From: Lolium rigidum | Lineage: Eukaryota; Streptophyta; Magnoliopsida; Poales; Poaceae | DNA: 64,000 nucleotides | Direction of reading: 5' to 3' | NCBI RefSeq assembly: GCF_022539505.1 | Contig: NC_061510.1 | Location: 96,550,292 to 96,614,291, forward strand | Part shown: positions 55,916-64,000 of the stretch, in pieces | Position numbering within the stretch: position 1 is the stretch's first letter | How the letters are laid out: each line of letters begins with the position of its first letter | The notes under the pieces: generated by a model | Told to the model about the DNA's origin: nothing | Seen by the model: the letters and a program-made list of their open reading frames with translations, nothing else | Database searches by the model: none | Position numbers and translations under genes: made by a program

Positions 55916-57597
55916 AAATCACCATCATTCCTCTTTTCCTTAAACCCAAGTCCATAACCATGGACATTGCCGAGGTCACCCCTCGTCAGTAGTTCCACCT
56001 CCATAGACCTTCATCACCACTACCACGTCATTGAACGGAGAAGAGAAGGAAGAGGAGGAGAAGGAGCACACTCCAGCACCGTAGGCGCCGACCCTAAGCC
56101 GTTCACACCTCCATGATCACCATCTCCATCAACGCCCCATCTCTCCCTCCATAGTTTGTGTAACTGTAAGATTGAATATGGTTGTGATCTCTATAATATA
56201 TTCATCTCTATTTTGTTACTCATCCATGTGTGAGTGGTTTATTCGGTTCAAGGTTGAGGTATGATCTAGTGCGCTAAGTTAGAATGTGTTGCGATCTCGT
56301 ACTCATGTACATGAGTTGACTTCCAAAGATGAGTTCACGGGATCCTTTGGTCCGGACCTGTACTTTTACCTTGCGAGTGACAAGCGATAATTATGTATAG
56401 TGCACACAGTGTGACAACCCGGTAATCAAGTGGGCAATGTTTATCTATCTAAGTAATCTCTTGTAAATAATGGATCACGTATATTCGCCCATCTAGTACT
56501 AGTGAGAGCAAAGCCAAAAAACCACCTCTTACACCCAAATTGGTTTACTTTTAGTTTTAGTTTAATTTACCTTGTTTTATTATTGTTCTTATTCACAACA
56601 AGTTTAAACATTCTAGTTGATTACATTAGTCCTATAACAACTTATAGAATAGGCTATTTCTAAACCACGTTTTTGGTGTGAACTTGCCTGCATGGACACC
56701 GCGGATGCGGGGCTGTGTAGTGTCTATTCTCAAAACTCCCATGGATCATTCTTTTAATGTTATGTACCGCAATAGTGATGTTTTGGTGCAGAAACCCAAG
56801 GCATTACCTAATGGCCGGGGTCCATGGCCGGTGCAACCTATTTGGTCGAGACAATGCTTGCAAGAAGGTGGATACGGAGGAGATCTGAAATGGAAGTGGC
56901 GAAGGAAGTGAGTGGATATATGGTTTGTGGTGGCACCCATCTCCAATTATATGTGCAAGTGGGGAGGGATCTGAGAATAGAGGACTGAGAGTGTGGGTTG
57001 GAGGAGCTAGACTTACCTGGCCCACCACTCATTTGCGTTGCGTTGGGAAAGACATGGATTGGGTCTGGGTTGTGCTCTAGGCCTAGGACCACACAGAACC
57101 GAGGCCTATGGAGGGCACGATGGTTGCAACCCACAAGGCCGTGCCAGTTTCTAGTCTCTGCAAGATCCATAGGCGACGCAATGATGTTTGTCGCGAGCTC
57201 GAACACTCGCTGTTTGAGAGGGGACGCTGGAAGGGGCACCTAACCGGCCAAGAAGCATGGCCCTAGAGCGGCGCTCGCCACAGAGACCGACACCGTCTTC
57301 TTTGAAAGGGGAGGGAAGTGATCTTGGGTCATGGCCGGATGCACCAGATCCAAATCTGATACCAGTGCAATACGTGGAAGCGAGAGACCACCAAAATTTG
57401 ATGGGTGGCCTCTTGGCACAAAGGTTGCACGCTGTTGCCATTTGGATGGGCGGACAAAGCACCAGGTACCGTCAAAGAAGTCTTGCAAGAAGATTTGAGA
57501 GAGGGTAACCCTAGGTGCACCTCCGAGGGAAAATGACGAGCTATTTGATATGATGCATCAACAAGATTTGAGAGAGGGTAACTGTTGGGCGCGGAGT
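55916..57597. other. Unassigned repeat-like DNA
   Basis: 55990-56660 reads like the leader and end of another LTR (tttgtgtaactgtaagattg, ggtccggacctgtac), but no borders were found. 56670-57560 has overlapping ORFs on both strands without domains. A 20-bp direct repeat aagatttgagagagggtaac occurs at 57490-57509 and 57563-57582. Confidence 0.4.
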
Positions 57598-59167
57598 TGA
57601 TGAAAGAGAATTTACGCGCAGCGTTGAGTGGAACCCCAAGAGGAAGGTATGACAAGCACAGCATGAAGTTTTCCCTCAGTAAGAAACCAAGGTTTATCGA
57701 CCAGTAGGAGAAAAACGTTCTCTCCCTAGGTGTTGTGAACCAACTCGTGGCAGGACGCACTGCCAGCGTCAGCAGCAACGTGGAGACATGCACATAAACA
57801 ACCAAGTACTTTGTCCCCAACTTTCAGCGAGGTTGTCAAGCTCACTGGTTTTGCTGAAAACAAAGGATTAAACGAACCGTGTGGAAGAAGAATTGTTTGC
57901 AGAGAACAGAACAAAAAATGATGTAGAAGATTGCAATTAAAAGAAGACCGGGGTCCACAGTTCACTGGAGGTGCCTCCCCAATAAATAAATATGCTGGGT
58001 AAACAAATTACAGATGGGCAATTGACAAACAGAGATTATACGCTAATCATTGGTGCAGAATACATGCTATGAAAGTATGTGGGCACTACAACAATATACA
58101 TAGACCGTAATCCAACTGCATCTATGAATAATAATCCACCTTCAGGATTGCATCCGCGACACCCTCCAGTATTAAGTTGCAAGCAACGGACTATTGCTTT
58201 AAGCAATGTGTGTAAAGTAAACGATGAAACTACCCTTGACTAGAACACCGCTGTTTTCTCCCTAGTAGCAATAACACATCTACAACCGTAGAGAACAAGG
58301 TCACTTCCCATGGTTAAATAGAGGCATGAACCCACTATCGAGCATAAATACTCCCTCTTGGAGTCGCTAGCATCTACTTGGCAAGAGCATCTACTAGAAA
58401 TGGAGAGCATGCAAGATCATAATAACATAATACATAATCTCAACCAAAGCAATCTCTCTATAAATCGGATCCACATCAAACCAACATGTAGCAATTACAA
58501 ATAGATGATCTTGATCATGTTAGGCAGCTCACAAGATCTATACATGAAGCACAACAAGGAGAGGACAGTCATCTAGCTACAGCAATGGACCCATGGTCTC
58601 GTGGAGAACTACTCACGCATCACCTCGGATGAAGACATGGCAATGTAGAGGCCTCCGGCGGTGATTTCCCTCTCCGGCAGGGTGCCGGGATGGACTGCAG
58701 AACCCTCCCGAACTAGGGTTTTGGTTGATGGCGGCGTCGGAACTTTTCGTGGATGGAGGCTCTCGTATCTGGGGTGTTCCTGATACGAGGAATAAATAGG
58801 CGGAAGGGCGGAGCAAATGAGGCAACGAGGCGCCACTACAGAGGCCAGACGCAGCCAAGGATGGGGCCGCGCCTTCCCTGTGTAATGCCACGTGGCAGCT
58901 CTCCTGCGCGTGTCCTTCTGGCTCCGTATTCGTCCCGGAAAAATAAGACTCTAGGCTTTTGTTTCGTCCAATTCCGAGAAACTTTCATGTACAACTTTTC
59001 TGAAACACAAAAACAGCAGAAAACAGGAACTGGCACTGCGGCACTGCGTTAATAGGTTAGTCCCAGAAAATGCTAAAAAGTGTGGAAAAGTGCACATAAA
59101 ACATATAAGAATTGTAACAAAACAAGCATGAAGCTTCAAAAATTATAGATACATTTGGGACGTATGA
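57598..59167 (-). repeat. 3' LTR of Athila-like copy 2
   Basis: It matches 3036-4629 from cccaagaggaaggtatga onward and ends GACGTATGA, a change from the usual TATCA. The left border at 57598 (TGATGAAAGAG) is inferred from that alignment. The PPT word acatccccaagctta follows at 59168. Confidence 0.75.
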
Positions 59168-61813
59168 ACATCCCCAAGCTTAACTCCTGCTCGTCCTCGA
59201 TTAGGTAAGTGATAACAAACAAATAATTTTTGAGGTGACATGCTGTCACACTACTTTGATCAATCTAAGTGTAAAAGCAAACATAGCTGGACTCATAAAC
59301 ATGATAGATATAATCAAACAATGAAACTTAATAACCATGCTAAAACATGAATAGTAATCAAACAAAAGAAAATGTATAACGTGCATGGAAATCAAAGTGA
59401 TTGTCAAGAGCATCAGATAGATACATAATAAAGTGGTACTCAGCTTGTCCCATAAGTGGAAGCAAAACTTAAAAGTTTGGACACCTTTAAAAGATTATAA
59501 GGATGACTAGAAACAAAAAGTTTGAACAAGCAATACCATAATTATGAATCAATCAATAAAATCTTGGAACCATGCACATAAAACTAAGAATGACAACTAT
59601 GCTCTCATAAGTGGTGCATAAACTAGAAGGTGGAGACTCAACATAAAAGTAAAAGAAGATCTCTCTTTGAGAGGAAAGTAAGATCACTCATGTGCTAGAG
59701 CTTTTTATTGAAAGAAGAAGAGTATAAAATGCACTTTTGAGAGGTGGTTGTTCATGTCAATGAGTAGTAAAAAGAGTTATTGTCATCTTCCATACTAAGC
59801 AAGTTTGAGAGCGGTTCTGAAATATTTGAGCGAAGCCTCTTTTCATTTATACTACTTATAAAATTGTGACACTCCTCCCAACCTTTGCTTACACATACCA
59901 TGGCTAACCGAATCCTCGGGTGCAGACCAAGCAATCACAAACCATGGAGGAGTGCCCTTTTCTTATATTTTTCCTATTTTCTTCCCCTATTGAAAGTTGT
60001 GGTCAAACCAGCTCTTCTTTTTTATATACTTTTTTATGTGACAACCAAGATGAATCTCGCGAGTCTTTGAGTTACTTAACTAGTATGGAAGACGATAACC
60101 ACAATTTTAATTTACTTCCTCATGAGCTAAAAACAATGTCACAAAACGAGGAACTGTTTAAATATTTTAAAGGTAGCACACGAGCAAACTACTATGGAAT
60201 GGCAATGAAATACCACATATAGGTAGATATGGTGGACACTTTGGCATATTTGGTTTTTGGTGGTTGGATGCATAAATAAAATACTCACACAAATGGAGGC
60301 TACAAAAAGACCGGGTGCGACCAACTAAGAGAGCATAATGGCCATAATCATGCACAGCGACAAAATATATTAATCAAAGCATAAAGTGATACACAAGTTG
60401 CAAAATAAATGACCATAGAGGCAAGAATTGACTGGAATGTAGTCATAACATGTGACAAGTCGACCCAAATAAAAACATTCGCAGGAGAATATATACCACA
60501 ATATTATGCTTTTCTATTGTATGCTAAAAACAATGCATGAAATCTTCAGTGGCACACTAAACACTCTCAGTATTTGAGACTAATCATAATGAAAACATAA
60601 TTAACAAGCTCATCATGATAATAACATCTAGCAAGATATGAAAAAATAACTATGCCACAGTCTAAAAATGCTTCCATTTGAATCACATACACATAAACTT
60701 TTTTCATGCTTCCAACGCCAACCAAATGAAACCAAACAACTCTCATATATGAAAAACAAGTAAATGTCCAGAGAGTTATTGAAACTAAAATAAATGTAAA
60801 AGTGGAGTGTGTCTCTCTCCAACGCAAAATGCATAACAGTGGAGCGTGTCTCACTCCAAAATAAATATGCAAAATAGCGGAGCGTGTCTCACTCCAAAGT
60901 AAATATGCAAAGCGGTGGAGCGTGTCTCACTCCAAAGTAAACATGAATGATGGGATACAACTTTATTGAAAGTAAACACACAACAAAAAGTAAAGACGCT
61001 TCAAGGTTAACACATATCACATGAAGGAATACAAATATAGCGTGTTGAAAAATGACATGGTGCTTTTTGTTGATGAAGAGGGGATGCCTTGGGCATCCCC
61101 AAGCTTTGACGCTTGTACTTCTTGGATATTTCTTGGGGGGTCCAGGGGACATCCCCAAGCTTGAGATATTGTCCATGCTTCATCTTATTGCATCATTCTT
61201 CTCTCCCTACACTTGAAAATTTCCTTCACACAAAACTCAACACAATTGATTAGCAACATTAGTGCAAATAAAAATATATCAAACCAGCAACCAGTAATGG
61301 CACATATCAAACACTCATTTTAACATATGCTAATGTAGCTACTTCTTCCCAAAGCTCTTTTTTCACAAAATAACTCAAAAAAGACGAAGCATAAGACGCA
61401 AAAGCAAAACACGACTGAAATCTGTCAAAACAAACCATCAGACAGAGATCGAAATTAAAGAAATAGTTCTGTTGCTCAAATCGAAGAATGATAAACTAAC
61501 GAATGTTAGCTAATATACTGGGGCATAAGCACAAAAAAATTCATCTCATAATAAGGTTCTGCCGATTTTTAAGATTTTTTTTCGTGACCAGCACAGAATC
61601 TGTTTCAGAATTGCAAATACTCCAAACACTGCTTTCTTTCTATTAGAGGCTACCCTTGGCACAAAAACGAAATAAAAATGATAAGGAGAGGTTAGTACAG
61701 TAGCAATAACTTCCAAGACTCAACAAAGCAAAAATAATAGAAATAAAGCATGAGTTGTCTCCCATAAGCGCTTTTCTTTAACGCGTTTGAGCTAGACGCA
61801 GAAAGGGTGCAAA
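59168..61813 (-). other. Non-coding interior of Athila-like copy 2
   Basis: No RT, RNase H or integrase motif. PPT-like words lie at 59168, 61093 and 61149, in the same arrangement as copy 1. A 38-bp minisatellite lies at 60803-60945. Confidence 0.65.
60803..60945. repeat. 38-bp minisatellite in copy 2
   Basis: ggag[tc]gtgtctc[ta]ctcc begins at 60803, 60841, 60879 and 60917, exactly 38 bp apart, each unit continuing to an aaatatgcaaa stretch. Copy 1 has only one equivalent (cggagcgtgtctctctcc, about 6331). The array expanded in this copy or was lost in the other. Confidence 0.85.
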
Positions 61814-63836
61814 TCAAGTATTATCAAGAGGTGGCTCATCAAAATCATAAGTTGTCCAATAAATAGAGTCATAAGGTAACTTCTTTATTTTTCTAAGGAA
61901 GTGTTCCTTACCTCTTTTGAGTGGAAATTGATAATGAATTATTCCATCTCTCATATCAATGATAGCACCTGCAGTTCTAAGAAACGGTCTTCGCAAAATA
62001 ATAGGGCATGAAGCATTGCATTCAATATCCAAAACAAAAAAAAATCAATGGGGACATAATTATTATTCACTTGTATAAGAACATTATCAACTCTCCCCAA
62101 AGGTTTCTTTGCAGCAACATCAACAAGAAGAACATCCAAATAACATTTTTCTAACGGTGGCAAGTCAAGCATATCATAAACTCTTTTAGGCATAACGAAA
62201 TACTTGCACCAAGATCACATAAAGCATTACAATCAAATTCTTCTACTCTCATCTTAATAATAGGTTCCCAACCATCTTCTAACTTTTTAGGAATTGAAGC
62301 CTCATGTTTCAACTTCTCTTCCCTCATTTTCATAATAGCACTAGCAATATGCTTTGTAAGAGCAGCATTTTGTTCACTAGCATTGGGAGTTTCAACGAGC
62401 TTTTGCAAGAACTTTATTACTTCAGAAATGGTACAACTTTCAAAATCAAAATCATTGCTATCAAAAATAAATGGACAATTATCTCCCACACCTCTAAAAA
62501 GTTCAGCACGCTTGTCGGGAACAGTTTTAATGGGTTTATACACTTTTCTATGTGGAGTGGGGATTTTTCCTACATTTTCGATTTTGCTAGTAGTAGTAGG
62601 AGGTTTGATAGCATTCAAAGGTTCAGTATTACTATTGGTGGTGATTGTGTAAACCTTGGCTAAATTATTTTCTCTAGCAATCTCATCTTCTCTTTCCCAC
62701 CTAGCATGCAATTCAGCTAACAACCTCATATTATCATCAATTTTAACTTGAATAGCATTTGCTTGAGCAAAAGTTTTTATTCTCAGTATTATCATGAGGA
62801 ACAACCTTTAATTTAAGAAGATCAACATCAAGAGTAAGGCTATCCACATATTTATTAAAAGCAGTTTGTTTACTAATAAAATCTTTGAGCATACCCTCAA
62901 GTTCAAAGGGAGCACTCCTATTGTTGTTATAAGAATTACTAAAACCACTTCCATTGTTGGGAGGATGGCCTATAATTATTGCTACCAAAATTATTCCTAT
63001 AGGCATTATTATTAAAATTGTTGCTCTTAATAAAATTCACATCTACATTTTCTTCTTGAGCAACCAAAGAGTCCAAAGAAACATTGTTTGGATCCATAGG
63101 AGCATTATTATTTGCAAGCATAGACATAATAGCATCAATCTTATCACTCAAAGTAGAAGTTTCCTCAACAGAATTTACCTTTTTACCTTGTGGAGCTCTC
63201 TCGGTATGCCACTCCGAATAATTTACCATCATATTGTCCAGAAGTTTTGTAGCCTCCCCAAGGGTCATAGACATAAAAGTGCCTCCAGCAGCTGAATCCA
63301 ATAAGTTCCTTGAAGAACATTTTAGTCCTGCATAGAAGGTTTGAATAATCATCCAAGTAGTCAGTCCATGAGTGGGACAATTTTTAACCAAAGATTTCAT
63401 TCTTTCCCAAGCTTGGGCAACATGCTCAGTATCAAATTGTCTAAACTTCATAATATCACTTCTCAAAGATATAATATTTTCCAATAAAAGCATCTTTGCA
63501 TGTAACCCAAGAATCAATACTATTTCTAGGCAAAGATAGCAACCACTCCTTAGCTCTACTTCTTAATGAGAAAGGAAACAATTTCGACTTAATAATATCA
63601 CCATCTACATCCTTATATTTTTGCATCTCACATAGATCAACAAATTTTTTGAGGTGAGAAGCAGCAACATCAGTACTAACACCAGAAAATTGCTCTTTCA
63701 TAACAAGGTTCAACAAGGCAGGCTTAATCTCATAAAAAGCTGCTTCAAGAGCAGGTGAAGCAATGGGTGTGCAAATAAAATCATTGTTGTTGGTGCTAGT
63801 AAAATCACACAACTTAGTATTCTCACGAGTAGCCAT
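61814..63836 (-). pseudogene. Retrotransposon Gag-protease, frameshifted (copy 2)
   Basis: It starts at ATG 63836 (MATRENTKLCDFTSTNNNDF), keeps the Gag core (FSLRSRAKEWLLSLP, AQAWERMKSLVKNCPTHGL) and the protease motif DLGASISL. It ends FDEPPLDNT before a stop at 61814, the counterpart of the 7203 end in copy 1. Frame shifts near 63490, 62960, 62790, 62170 and 62030 make it non-functional. The shared end point supports a family that never encoded pol in this ORF. Confidence 0.82.
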
Positions 63837-63885
63837 TTAATAAAAATAATGCAAGCAATAGAAATAAAAGCTATACTAATTTTTC

Positions 63886-64000
63886 TCCCGAGGTGTTGCG
63901 AACCAACTCGTGGCAGGGCGCACCGCCGACGTCAGCAGCAACGTGGAGAGCTGCACACAAACAACCAAGTACTTTGTCCCCAACTTTCAGCGAGGTTGTC
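63886..64000 (-). repeat. 5' LTR of copy 2, start deleted, continues beyond window
   Basis: From ctcccgaggtgttgcgaacc onward it matches the left LTR from about 57719 (tccctaggtgttgtgaacc). The junction with the internal region is abrupt and removes the PBS. Confidence 0.75.

Larger units (their letters stand above)
57598..64000 (-). mobile_element. Athila-like Gag-protease-only retrotransposon, copy 2 (runs off the window)
   Basis: Same orientation and plan as copy 1: a left LTR (57598-59167), PPT, 2.6 kb without pol, and Gag-protease at 61814-63836. At 63886 the sequence jumps into LTR text equivalent to about 57723. The primer-binding site and the first ~125 bp of that LTR are therefore deleted, and the LTR continues past 64000. 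The LTRs are clearly diverged from copy 1. Confidence 0.85.

Noticed and set aside
1..64000. tRNA, rRNA or snRNA genes
   Set aside because: No cloverleaf with A/B boxes or rRNA core was recognised by eye; the only tRNA-like text is the primer-binding site at 9544. A tRNAscan/Infernal run would settle it.

Overview
The window looks like genomic DNA from a large-genome pooid grass, most likely the wheat/barley/Aegilops group. This is inferred from dense nested LTR retrotransposons, Athila-like LTRs, LINE tails, grass-type MITEs, a CACTA and a Helitron, GC-rich short exons and an assembly gap of exactly 100 N. Only one ordinary host gene is complete: a small two-exon PGG-domain membrane protein on the minus strand at 37366-38075.

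Layout. 1-14151 is the 3' part of a Tat-lineage Ty3/Gypsy retrotransposon on the plus strand, ending in a 387-bp LTR (13765-14151). It carries a multi-exon antisense gene (gypsy-type 'transposon protein') whose exons join in frame without a stop. An 8.1-kb Athila-like retrotransposon (3036-11164, 5-bp TSD AGCGC) sits inside its second exon. That inserted element codes only for Gag-protease, and a second copy of the same family with the same coding limit fills 57598-64000. The Tat element appears to have landed in an older LTR of that same family (14152-15450). 15451-24611 is LINE 3' ends, a 158-bp tandem duplication, a ~135-bp repeat array, LTR pieces and unassigned DNA up to the gap at 24612-24711. 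24712-35300 holds an LTR end, a LINE with a perfect 16-bp TSD, Harbinger-type MITEs, a Mutator-like element with a 9-bp TSD containing a nested hAT MITE, a second hAT MITE and a 1.36-kb Harbinger-type element with a decayed ORF. 35.8-37.2 kb is a MITE/hAT/MITE block beside the PGG gene.

38968-48283 is a 9.3-kb Helitron with both canonical ends. It has no Rep/helicase but carries an intron-containing, fully open fragment of an ABCC (MRP-type) transporter covering part of TMD1 and all of NBD1. An uninterrupted relative of the acceptor sequence elsewhere in the same Helitron lets the capture junctions be placed. 49756-54401 is a non-autonomous CACTA element (TSD AGG) with gene-like exons. 54402-57597 contains a second, diverged Tat-type 3' end and LTR. 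Comparing the two Tat 3' regions shows two adjacent stem-loops whose stems change on both sides, suggesting a conserved RNA structure.

The genes do not form a pathway. The window is a record of nested transposition, sequence capture and duplication around one small host gene. All family names come from reading motifs and ends by eye; no database search was possible.
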